Positions 31,602 to 38,714 of a stretch of 64,000 nt of DNA are shown here, piece after piece (position 1 is the first letter of the stretch; every line of letters starts with the position of its first letter). The DNA comes from Clostridia bacterium (GTDB lineage Bacteria; Bacillota; Clostridia; Christensenellales; Aristaeellaceae): assembly GCA_017404985.1 (NCBI GenBank), contig JAFRBK010000009.1, forward strand, positions 1 through 64,000. The letters run 5' to 3'. The notes under the pieces are model-generated. The model did no database searches and was not told where the DNA came from. It saw nothing but the letters and a program-made list of their open reading frames with translations. The position numbers were made by a program, and so were the translations under genes.

Positions 31602-32791
31602 GTGCAAAAGAATTACCAGAAGACACTGAAAGCCTGTTACCTGGGCTTTATCACCCAGGCCATCGTGGCGAATTTCGCTCCGCTGCTGTTCCTGAAATTC
31701 CACGCCGATTACGGCATCTCTCTGGGCAGAATCGCCCTGATCTCCACCGCGTTTTACTTCACCCAGCTGGTGGTGGATATATTCTGCGCCCGGTTTGTGG
31801 ATAAGATCGGTTATCGAAAGAGTGTAGTTGCATCAGAGGTAGCGTCTGTCCTCGGCCTGGTCGGACTGGCTTTCATCCCGGATCTGTGCGCCGATCCCTT
31901 TATGGGCATCATTGCCTGTGTTATTGTGTACGCCATTGGCAGCGGATTGATCGAGGTGCTGTGCAGCCCCATTGTGGAAGCCTGTCCTTTTGACCATAAG
32001 GAAGCGGTCATGAGCCTGCTGCACTCCTTCTACTGCTGGGGATCTGTCGGCGTCATCCTCCTGTCATCACTCTTTTTCACAGTTTTCGGTATTGGCAGCT
32101 GGCGGATTCTTGCATGTGTGTGGGCGCTGGTCCCGCTGTACAACATATTCAATTTTGCCACATGCCCGATTGAGCATCTGACGGAAGACGGCAAAGGAAT
32201 GACCATCGGGCAACTGTTCAGGAAACCGCTGTTCTGGGTGGCGATTCTGCTGATGGTCTGCGCGGGAGCGTCGGAAATATCCATGGCGCAGTGGGCTTCG
32301 GCCTATACGGAGGCGGCGCTTGGCTTTTCAAAAGCCGTAGGCGATCTGGTCGGCCCCTGTATGTTTGCGGTGACCATGGGGATCAGCCGGGTGATTTACG
32401 GAAAATACGGCGCAAAGATTCATCTGAATCATTATATGATCGGTTCCGGCATCCTGTGTTTGTGCTGCTATCTGCTGGCGTCCCTGTCTTCCGGTCCTGT
32501 GTTGGGTCTGATCGGCTGCATTTTCTGCGGGTTTTCCGTGGGCATCATGTGGCCGGGCACGATCAGCATTACATCGCCGCGCCTGCCTCAGGGCGGTACT
32601 GCGCTGTTTGCTTTTCTGGCCATGGCGGCGACCTGGGCGGCGCGTTCGGGCCAAGCCTGGTCGGCGCGGTTTCCCAACAGGCAGGCGACAGCCTGCAATC
32701 CGGTATGCTGGCCGGAAGCGTATTTCCGCTGGTGATGATTGTTTCGTTGATTCTGCTTGGCAGGAACGCCGCAAAGAAGAAGGGCAATTAA
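31602..32791 (+). pseudogene. MFS transporter gene with a single-base frameshift
   Basis: From GTG 31602 (GGGAGGAACTACT upstream) the frame encodes a 12-segment MFS protein to about residue 345 (FAFLAMA), then switches to an unrelated tail ending at 32735. The +1 frame continues the family sequence as GDLGGAFGPSLVGAVSQQAG and on to LILLGRNAAKKKGN, ending at 32791. Adding one G in the GGCGGCGACC stretch near 32626-32635 restores a full protein of about 396 residues. It resembles sugar/fucose-type MFS permeases. The fault may be a real mutation or a sequencing error. Confidence 0.85.
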
Positions 32792-32841
32792 CCGATGCCA
32801 AAGCATGCTTTGGTTCCTGCGGCTTCCCGGCAGCAGGAACC

Positions 32842-32887
32842 GGGCAGGCAAGGCTCTGGCCGGAGCCCTGCGGGGGCCCTTTTTTTG
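32842..32887 (+). terminator. Terminator region after the MFS gene
   Basis: GCAGG..GGCTC pairs with GGAGCC..CTGC, followed by GGGGGCCC and seven T (32881-32887 area). Just before it, GGTTCCTGC (32812-32820) pairs perfectly with 32833-32841. Confidence 0.7.
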
Positions 32888-32989
32888 TTTTCAGGGATCT
32901 GGTATAATGTGCAAGTGATGGCCGGATGGTCCTCACTCCGGTTTGGGTAGTTTCCGGAGCAGGAAAACGAAGTCCTTTGGAGGAACCGA

Positions 32990-33286
32990 ATGAATTATTC
33001 CAGCGCGGCATTATTGGCCCTGTTAGTCCATATTATCATCCATTTCAGCGTGATCCGCAACACGCACTACCAGAAGGAACTCCCTGCGTCAAAAGCCTAT
33101 CGGTGGATGATTCTGAGCGTCGGCGGGTTTTATGTCTTTGACGCGGCATGGGGCGTCCTGTACGCGGCGCGCCTGACACAGGCAGTGGCTTTTGACACGA
33201 TGCTCTATTTCCTGTCCATGGGTGCCACAATGTTTTCTGGATACGGTTTGTTGTCCTTTATCTGGGAGAAAACAATCGGTTCATGA
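32990..33286 (+). CDS. Membrane protein, N-terminal part of a split GGDEF protein
   Basis: The 98 residues contain three hydrophobic segments (LLALLVHIIIHFSVI, GGFYVFDAAWGVLYAA, YFLSMGATMFSGYGLLSFI). This is the first half of a membrane-sensor region that homologous diguanylate cyclases carry in one chain. It ends with an ATGA overlap to the next frame. Adding one A to the AAAA run at about 33271 would fuse both frames as WEKNNRFMKLLSFIGWF, which reads naturally. GGAGGAACCGA precedes the ATG. Either two coupled proteins or one gene broken by a single-base loss. Confidence 0.7.
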   Translation: MNYSSAALLALLVHIIIHFSVIRNTHYQKELPASKAYRWMILSVGGFYVFDAAWGVLYAARLTQAVAFDTMLYFLSMGATMFSGYGLLSFIWEKTIGS

Positions 33287-34197
33287 AGCTTTTGTCCTTC
33301 ATCGGCTGGTTCCTGGTCAGTATGATCGCGGTTGTTCTGATAATCAACCTGTTCACTCCGGTGATGTTCTGGTTTGATGATACGGGAACGTATCATGCGG
33401 GCAACCTGCGGTATGCAATCCTGCTGGTCCAGGTGCTGTTGTTTATGCTGACTTCTGTCTATCTGATGGCAACCCTCCGGGGAACCGAGCTAAAAACCCG
33501 CAAGCACCATATTGCCATCGGGATCTCGGGGTTTACCGTAGCGCTGCTGGATGTCCTGCAGGTCCTTTTCCCGCTGCAGCCTTTCTATAGCATTGGCTGC
33601 CTGCTGGGCACCTGCATCATCCACACCTTCGTCGTCAGCGATATGCAGGATGACCGGCGAATTGAGCTGGAGGAAATGCTCCGCAGGGAGGCACAGCAGG
33701 AAAAGGAACTCGGATCCGCAAAGAAGCTGGCTTATACGGATTCCCTCACGGGAGTCAAAAGCTCCCATGCTTATGTGGAAATGATCAAAAAGGTGGATCA
33801 GCGGATTGCCGCCGGGGAGATCCGGGAGTTCGGCGTGGTGGTCTTTGACCTGAATGGGCTGAAGACCGTCAACGATACGAAAGGCCATGATGCGGGAGAC
33901 CAGTATATCCAGGGTGCCTGCCGGATGATCTGTGAGCAGTTCAAGCACAGTCCCGTATTCCGGATCGGCGGGGATGAGTTTACAGCGTTTCTGGAAGGGG
34001 AAGATTTCCGGAACCGGAAAATCCTCCTGGCGGCTTTTGAAACGCAGATGGATGAGAACGTTCGACAGGGAAAGCCTGTTGTTGCCAGTGGGATGGCGGT
34101 TTTCCGTCACGGGCATGATAACAGCTACCGGCGGGTGTTTGAACGGGCCGACCAACGTATGTACGATCGCAAAGGCGCGCTGAAAGCCATGGAATGA
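33283..34197 (+). CDS. GGDEF diguanylate cyclase, C-terminal part of a split gene
   Basis: A 304-residue protein: four hydrophobic segments to residue 120, a short coiled coil (RRIELEEMLRREAQQEKELG), then a GGDEF domain with YTDSLTGVKS, VVVFDLNGLKTVND and the active-site FRIGGDEFTAFL. All catalytic residues are present, so synthesis of cyclic di-GMP is expected. The RxxD inhibitory site is not obvious. The start ATG overlaps the stop of the preceding frame. If the upstream half is lost, membrane sensing would be altered. Confidence 0.85.
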   Translation: MKLLSFIGWFLVSMIAVVLIINLFTPVMFWFDDTGTYHAGNLRYAILLVQVLLFMLTSVYLMATLRGTELKTRKHHIAIGISGFTVALLDVLQVLFPLQPFYSIGCLLGTCIIHTFVVSDMQDDRRIELEEMLRREAQQEKELGSAKKLAYTDSLTGVKSSHAYVEMIKKVDQRIAAGEIREFGVVVFDLNGLKTVNDTKGHDAGDQYIQGACRMICEQFKHSPVFRIGGDEFTAFLEGEDFRNRKILLAAFETQMDENVRQGKPVVASGMAVFRHGHDNSYRRVFERADQRMYDRKGALKAME

Positions 34198-34255
34198 TGG
34201 ATGGCCCAATGTTCTTCTGTTACAGTTTCCGGGTACGCGGATGTGGAGGTGCGGC

Positions 34256-34330
34256 ATGTTTTACAGGCTGAAGGAAAGATATCTTCTTCGCGGCTGGGAG
34301 AAACTGCCCTGTTTCACTGGAAACCAATGA
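34256..34330 (+). pseudogene. N-terminal stub of a radical SAM peptide maturase
   Basis: GTGGAGGTGCGGC leads to an ATG and 24 codons, MFYRLKERYLLRGWEKLPC and five more. The RYLLRGWEKLP start is the opening found on radical SAM/SPASM peptide maturases of Clostridia in my recollection. The frame then stops, and the next frame over is the leader of a RiPP precursor, so a deletion appears to have joined the maturase start to the precursor body. The identification rests on a short stretch. Confidence 0.5.
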
Positions 34331-34337
34331 AGAGGTA

Positions 34338-34661
34338 TTGAAGTTTGCCAAAGAGTGCGGGTACGAACTGACTGCCGAAGATCTTTCCACCGAAGTGTCT
34401 GACAAAACCAAGCTCGACCGCGAGGAACTCGAAACGGTAGCCGGCGGCGGAGTCTGCGTTTGCGTGATAGGCGGCGGCGGAAGAGCAACAAAGGAAGGCC
34501 AGAATGTCTGCGCCTGCGTTGCTGCCGGCGCCGGCACGACAACGCTCTGGTGCTCCGATACCGGAAATGGAGTAGCGCAGGCATTTCGCTGCATATGCAC
34601 CGGCGGAGGCGGCGGTAAGGATAAGAGCGCTGAGGATTACTGGCGTGAAGACCACGGCTGA
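34338..34661 (+). CDS. RiPP precursor peptide with Nif11-type leader and Cys-rich core
   Basis: The frame, open from 34272, encodes ETNEEVLKFAKECGYELTAE, the second helix of a Nif11-like leader, then LDREELETVAGGG, the usual double-glycine cleavage site. The core is Gly-rich with seven Cys: three CxC pairs (CVC, CAC, CIC) and one single Cys after Trp, separated by GGGG and GAG runs. Nif11 leaders direct peptides to modifying enzymes and to an export protease. Only a TTG at 34338 offers a start, without a usable ribosome site, and the first leader helix is missing. It is therefore probably a broken gene, although the core frame is intact. Confidence 0.75.
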   Translation: MKFAKECGYELTAEDLSTEVSDKTKLDREELETVAGGGVCVCVIGGGGRATKEGQNVCACVAAGAGTTTLWCSDTGNGVAQAFRCICTGGGGGKDKSAEDYWREDHG

Positions 34662-34691
34662 TCGATACTATTGATGATTTTTGAGTAAATG

Positions 34692-34745
34692 AAAAGGAGC
34701 TGTCTCTTATGATCCACTCGGATCATTTTGAGACAGCTCCTTTTT
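34692..34745. terminator. Bidirectional terminator
   Basis: GGAGCTGTCTC (34696-34706) pairs perfectly with 34730-34740, with an inner GATCC/GGATC stem. It is flanked by AAAA on the left and TTTTT on the right, so it works for both the plus-strand RiPP region and the minus-strand zinc-ribbon gene. Confidence 0.9.
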
Positions 34746-34754
34746 GGACACATC

Positions 34755-34928
34755 TTACGATTCGTTGTTCCAGATTTTCGTATTGACCCACTGACCGCAG
34801 GCGGGGCAGCTGTAACCGTTTGCGGCCTCGAAATTATTCACTTTGATCCTCTGTCCGCATCTCTTGCAGGTGATGGTGACAATCTGTTCGCTCCACGGGA
34901 TTTCCTTTTTTTCTTCATCCGATGACAT
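34755..34928 (-). CDS. Small double-CxxC zinc-ribbon protein
   Basis: A 57-residue protein with TCKRCGQRIKVNNFEAANG and SCPACGQWV, a single zinc ribbon, preceded by an acidic start (MSSDEEKKEIPW). AAAGGAGGAATCAGCC lies before the ATG at 34928; a longer frame without a ribosome site was rejected. It stands alone, convergent to the RiPP remnant. No function is assigned. Confidence 0.75.
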   Translation of the reverse strand: MSSDEEKKEIPWSEQIVTITCKRCGQRIKVNNFEAANGYSCPACGQWVNTKIWNNES

Positions 34929-35052
34929 GGCTGATTCCTCCTTTTGACTGGCGTGTGATGAAAGCATACAGTAGAACAGGCTCCTTGTCAAGTCCGTTTC
35001 ATCCTGACGGGAAGAGCGCCGATGAGATATTCTGTACCCGCAACCACAGGAT

Positions 35053-36240
35053 CTATATTGTTTGAACATGCTTGTTCGCCAGCATCAGAACAGCTGCTGC
35101 TGTGAAACCAACTGCGCAGATGGCCAGCAGGATGGAGCTGCCGAATGCCTGAAGCGCCGCGCCCGCCAGTACGGAAGCAATCGGGATCAGCCCCTGTGAG
35201 CAGACGCTCAGGAAACTGCCCACTTTGCTGAGTTTGTTTCTTTCCACCCTGCTTTGGATCGTTGTATTGAGCGGAATGTTGATAAACGAGAGAAGAAAGC
35301 CCACCGCCAGGCACCCGGCACAGAACAGCAACAGGAATCCGTTGATTGAGACCCCCTGGTTGACGAGCCGCCAGTATCCGGCCGCCAGCACAACCATGAC
35401 GCCTGCAAACACGCAAAGCCGTACAGCGACCTTGTGCCCGCATTTTTCTTCCTGCTTTCTTGCACTCAGAACCGCGGCTCCGATCAGGGAACTGGCTCCC
35501 ATACAGACGCTGAACACAGACGACCACAGTTCGGGCTTCAGAAAGCCGTCGAAAAGATAAGACGGAGCCGCCGCCAGATCGGTCTTGATAAAGTATGGAA
35601 TAAAATTGCTCATGACCGGCGTGATGAAGAAATTGATGAACAGGGCGGAACCCATGATGGCCAGGACTGCCTTTTGGCCTTTCAGATACTGAAAGCCGTC
35701 CTTCATATCCGAAACAGCGAGCCTGAGTGTAATGGGCTCCGGAGAGGGCGTATGCTCATAGCGGATCATCATTTCCGAGATGCCGGAGATGATAAAGCAG
35801 ATACCGACAGCCAGGAAGAGCACATTCAGCGGCAGCGTCGCATACAAAAGGCCTGCCAGCACAACGCCAAGGATGGTTTCCATGGAGCTCTTGATGGAAA
35901 AATAAGCGTTTGCCTGTTGCAGCTGTTCGGGATTCACGATGTTTGGCAGCATCGCCCCCGCGGCCGGGGTGAAGATGCCGCTGATGATATTCCCCAGAAT
36001 GCCAAGGACAAACAGGATCACGATATGCGCTGTCGGCGACGGAAGAACCATCATCAATACGGTTGCCAGAAGGATCATCCCGCCCTTGATATAATCGCAG
36101 GCATACATGATTTTTGCTTTGTTGACACGATCTCCCAGAACGCCGCCGATCGGCGTGAACAACAGCAGCGCTGCTCCGCACAGGGCCAGATACAATCCCT
36201 GCAGGAAGGCTTCCGGAAGGATAGTACGGCCTGGATCCAT
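35053..36240 (-). CDS. MFS efflux transporter, N-terminally truncated
   Basis: A 395-residue frame of the MFS drug-efflux (MFS_3/EntS-like) family. GVLGDRVNKAKIMYACDYIK is the conserved loop after the second membrane segment, and the rest runs to a natural end. The usual first segment (with a LWLGQ-type motif) is absent: the frame enters the family at its second helix. The nominal ATG at 36240 abuts GGGAGGA with no spacing and lies inside the GNAT gene. A deletion probably fused the two genes out of frame, and the transporter is likely non-functional. Confidence 0.8.
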   Translation of the reverse strand: MDPGRTILPEAFLQGLYLALCGAALLLFTPIGGVLGDRVNKAKIMYACDYIKGGMILLATVLMMVLPSPTAHIVILFVLGILGNIISGIFTPAAGAMLPNIVNPEQLQQANAYFSIKSSMETILGVVLAGLLYATLPLNVLFLAVGICFIISGISEMMIRYEHTPSPEPITLRLAVSDMKDGFQYLKGQKAVLAIMGSALFINFFITPVMSNFIPYFIKTDLAAAPSYLFDGFLKPELWSSVFSVCMGASSLIGAAVLSARKQEEKCGHKVAVRLCVFAGVMVVLAAGYWRLVNQGVSINGFLLLFCAGCLAVGFLLSFINIPLNTTIQSRVERNKLSKVGSFLSVCSQGLIPIASVLAGAALQAFGSSILLAICAVGFTAAAVLMLANKHVQTI

Positions 36241-36740
36241 TCCTCCCTCGTGATGGAGAAGGCATAGGAAATTGTGTTCTTCGGATCGGGATATTCCTTT
36301 ACCTTTTTCATGCCGTTGGCCATGGCCGTGCGCCAGGAGCCTTCATTGGTATATTTCATATAGGAATACAGCGCGTCATATTCTGTGTTCAGGAACGCCC
36401 AGTCCCGCACAGCCCGGGCGGCTTCCTTCGCGAAGCCCTGCCGCCAGTATTTCTTATGGATGTGATACCCGATTTCCGGCAGCATCTCCCCGTCGATCTT
36501 CTGAAGGGTGATGCCGCAGTCCCCGATGAATTCTCCGGTCTCCTTCAGCACAACGGCCCACAGGCCAAAGCCATATTGCGCATAGTTTTCCAGGTTCCAG
36601 TCGATCCAGCGCCTGGTACGGGGTTCGTCAAAAGGCATGGGATAGTGCGCCATCGTTTCCGGATCGGATACAATTTCATAGAGGGCGTCAAAATCATCCG
36701 GCGTGTATTCCCGCAGAAGCAGGCGTTCGGTTTCGATCAT
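36075..36740 (-). CDS. GNAT (RimJ/RimL-type) acetyltransferase with foreign tail
   Basis: Residues 1-170 match the RimJ/RimL group: MIETERLLLREYTPDDFDAL, GDCGITLQKIDGEMLPEIGY, then KYWRQGFAKEAARAV as the acetyl-CoA site (QGFA replacing QGYA). From about residue 171 the frame reads an out-of-frame stretch of the downstream MFS gene, giving a 51-residue Cys/Arg-rich tail that is not native. AGAAAGGACCATC precedes ATG 36740. The catalytic fold is nearly complete, so it may still function. Confidence 0.85.
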   Translation of the reverse strand: MIETERLLLREYTPDDFDALYEIVSDPETMAHYPMPFDEPRTRRWIDWNLENYAQYGFGLWAVVLKETGEFIGDCGITLQKIDGEMLPEIGYHIHKKYWRQGFAKEAARAVRDWAFLNTEYDALYSYMKYTNEGSWRTAMANGMKKVKEYPDPKNTISYAFSITREEWIQAVLSFRKPSCRDCIWPCAEQRCCCSRRSAAFWEIVSTKQKSCMPAIISRAG

Positions 36741-36922
36741 GATGGTCCTTTCTGTTTCAAATTCCGCCGTTGCCCCTTGGGAAGCGGCGGAACGGTTTTT
36801 TGCTGCGTCGGTTCCTGCCAAACGGAAATGCCAGCGCGCAATGCGAAGGTCGATGAGGACATTGTAACATACCAGGCGTTAAAAGCGTAACACAAAATCC
36901 TAAACCGTATCATCGCTCGTCT

Positions 36923-37246
36923 GTGTTCAGGTACAATATATTGCTGAATACCCTGTTTTCCGCGAAAGGGGAAACCCTGAGCGTTGAAGGGATGGTCCGC
37001 AATCTGTCATTGTTTGCGGCAAATATCGGGCGAGTAGGCCCCTCCCACTATGTCCAGGTTGACCTTGCCTGGGCGAAAGCGCGGCGGGCCAAAGGAATCT
37101 GGGACCATGCTCCCGTGACACCCTCCAAAACGCCGCCCAAGACCGGTGATGCTGCCCAGCCGCTGCTGTGGCTGCTGCTGATGCTGGCCGGCCTGTGCAT
37201 GTGCGCGCTGGTTGTGAGGATCCCGGCACGGCGAAAGAGAAAATAA
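36923..37246 (+). pseudogene. C-terminal fragment of a sortase-anchored surface protein
   Basis: The last 40 residues are a cell-wall sorting signal: TPPKTGD (a variant of LPKTGD), a hydrophobic span LLWLLLMLAGLCMCALVV, and RIPARRKRK. The 65 residues before it have no recognised domain, and there is no signal peptide or ribosome site, so only the 3' end of a larger gene remains. The frame is uninterrupted. The interval 36741-36922 shows no further coding remnant. Confidence 0.65.
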
Positions 37247-37304
37247 GGCAAGAGTGTCCATCGCGAGATGGAATCGGAAGGAAGCCGGATGCGGGAGCAG
37301 ACGA

Positions 37305-37928
37305 TCATTTCCTGAAATCATGATCTTCTGCTTTGCTGAAATGCCTGTATGCCAGCACACCGATTGGAATGAAATAGATACACCAGAAGAGCAGGGCGAT
37401 CCCTCCGCCGTGCCCGCTGCTGCCCTCAGCCATATGGGTGAACATCCCGGTCATCGGCATAAAGAAACAGCTGAGGAAGAAAACCCCGTGGAGAATCATC
37501 AGCCACTTCAGCCAGTGATCCAGCTTGTTTTCCGCGTGAATCGACAGGCCGATGAAAAAAGTGGAAAGCGCCATCATGCCGTACCCAAGCAGGTCATAAT
37601 TGAACAGCAGCCCGCCCTTCTGGTAGTTCAGAACCCTGGCAGCCTGATCGTTCAGGTCCTCCAGCCGGACGGTGGTCGTCTGCGCATAATAGACCAGCAG
37701 GATCAGGACGGCATAGACAGCCGCCAGGATCAGCCCGATATTGGCGGAGACTTTCGCTTTTTCAGCGCACTCATGCTGGAATCCAGCGGCCATCATGATA
37801 TAGCCGATCGGCAGAAACATGCAGACCAGGTAGGAACCGAAGTGAAAGCTGAAGAGGATGAATACCGCGAAAAGGAATGTTGTGGCCGTCACCACCGCTG
37901 CGCCGATTTTTGATAATATACGATTCAT
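37305..37928 (-). CDS. Multi-pass membrane protein co-transcribed with TetR
   Basis: A 207-residue protein with six hydrophobic segments (for example VTATTFLFAVFILFSFHFG, ANIGLILAAVYAVLILLVYY, IALLFWCIYFIPIGVLAY). It overlaps the TetR gene by four bases (ATGA), which makes it the probable target of that regulator. I do not recognise a named family; it has no transporter signature motif. Control by an unknown ligand of TetR is inferred. Confidence 0.75.
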   Translation of the reverse strand: MNRILSKIGAAVVTATTFLFAVFILFSFHFGSYLVCMFLPIGYIMMAAGFQHECAEKAKVSANIGLILAAVYAVLILLVYYAQTTTVRLEDLNDQAARVLNYQKGGLLFNYDLLGYGMMALSTFFIGLSIHAENKLDHWLKWLMILHGVFFLSCFFMPMTGMFTHMAEGSSGHGGGIALLFWCIYFIPIGVLAYRHFSKAEDHDFRK

Positions 37929-38542
37929 ACTGTCCTCCCGTAAAGTTTATTGAATTGCAGGATATGTTCTTTCAGAATCCGAATGGATTCGGGTTCTCTT
38001 TCCGGATCACGGTCACAGACCGTCATCAGCAGATAGAAGGGGGCATAAAACTGAAGCGTCATCACCTCGACGTTGTCCGTTTGCAGAACGCCCTGGTCCA
38101 CCGCCTGATTCAGAAGTGACATGAAGTAAAACATCGGATCGTCCATGTACTGGCGCATGTAGGTGTCAGCCAGATCCTTGTGATGGAACTGCTCAATTGT
38201 CAGCATTTTTCGGGTACGCCTTGTGTAGTCATCATGAAGCTGGTACAGAAAGAGATTGATTCCCAACCCGACCAGTTCTTCTTCTGACAGCCGCTTATAT
38301 ATCTCAGCATCGGCTTTCGGATTGTTTCCCTGAATGTTCAGAAGCTTGGCCTGCTCCAGAAAGCGCCGGTGCATTTCCTCAATGATGGCGTCGAAGATGG
38401 CCTGTTTACTCTTAAAATGCTTATACAGGGACGGGGCTTTGATGCCGACCCGATCGGCAATCTCACCAACGAACACATTGGCATAGCCTTTTTCGGAAAA
38501 CAGCGTCAGTGCTTCATCCAGGATTCTTTGCTTCGTATCCAT
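37925..38542 (-). CDS. TetR-family transcriptional regulator
   Basis: A 205-residue regulator. Residues 5-52 form the TetR helix-turn-helix: RILDEALTLFSEKGYANVFV, then IADRVGIKAPSLYKHFKSKQ. The C-terminal ligand-binding part is diverged and helical. GAGGAGGATGT precedes the ATG. Two identical-type palindromes overlap its promoter, so it should repress itself and the co-transcribed membrane protein. The ligand is unknown. Confidence 0.93.
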   Translation of the reverse strand: MDTKQRILDEALTLFSEKGYANVFVGEIADRVGIKAPSLYKHFKSKQAIFDAIIEEMHRRFLEQAKLLNIQGNNPKADAEIYKRLSEEELVGLGINLFLYQLHDDYTRRTRKMLTIEQFHHKDLADTYMRQYMDDPMFYFMSLLNQAVDQGVLQTDNVEVMTLQFYAPFYLLMTVCDRDPEREPESIRILKEHILQFNKLYGRTV

Positions 38543-38559
38543 ACATCCTCCTCGCAGAA

Positions 38560-38607
38560 GCTAATTTGAATTAGCCATATAATAAGCTAATTTCAATTAG
38601 CTGTCAA
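38560..38607 (-). promoter_or_regulatory. TetR operon promoter with two operators
   Basis: On the minus strand TTGACA (38607-38602) and TATTAT (38584-38579) are 17 bases apart, and the spacer is itself the palindrome GCTAATTGAAATTAGC (38601-38586). A second palindrome, GCTAATTCAAATTAGC, covers 38575-38560 near the start of transcription. Their centres are 26 bases apart. A bound TetR dimer at either site would block RNA polymerase. Confidence 0.9.
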
Positions 38608-38617
38608 GACATAAACA

Positions 38618-38660
38618 GAAAAAAAAGACGAAAGCGTTTCCTATCCTGGTCGTTTTTTTC
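38618..38660 (-). terminator. Possible terminator of the ABC exporter operon
   Basis: Read leftward, a weak stem (ACGA...TCGT with GAAA/TTTC) is followed by eight T. It lies about 55-95 bases past the exporter stop and just upstream of the TetR promoter. Confidence 0.4.
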
Positions 38661-38714
38661 GCGGGAACGGTTTGAATGAAAAGAGAAAAGGTGCTGTCAG
38701 GCATCCATGGGAGC

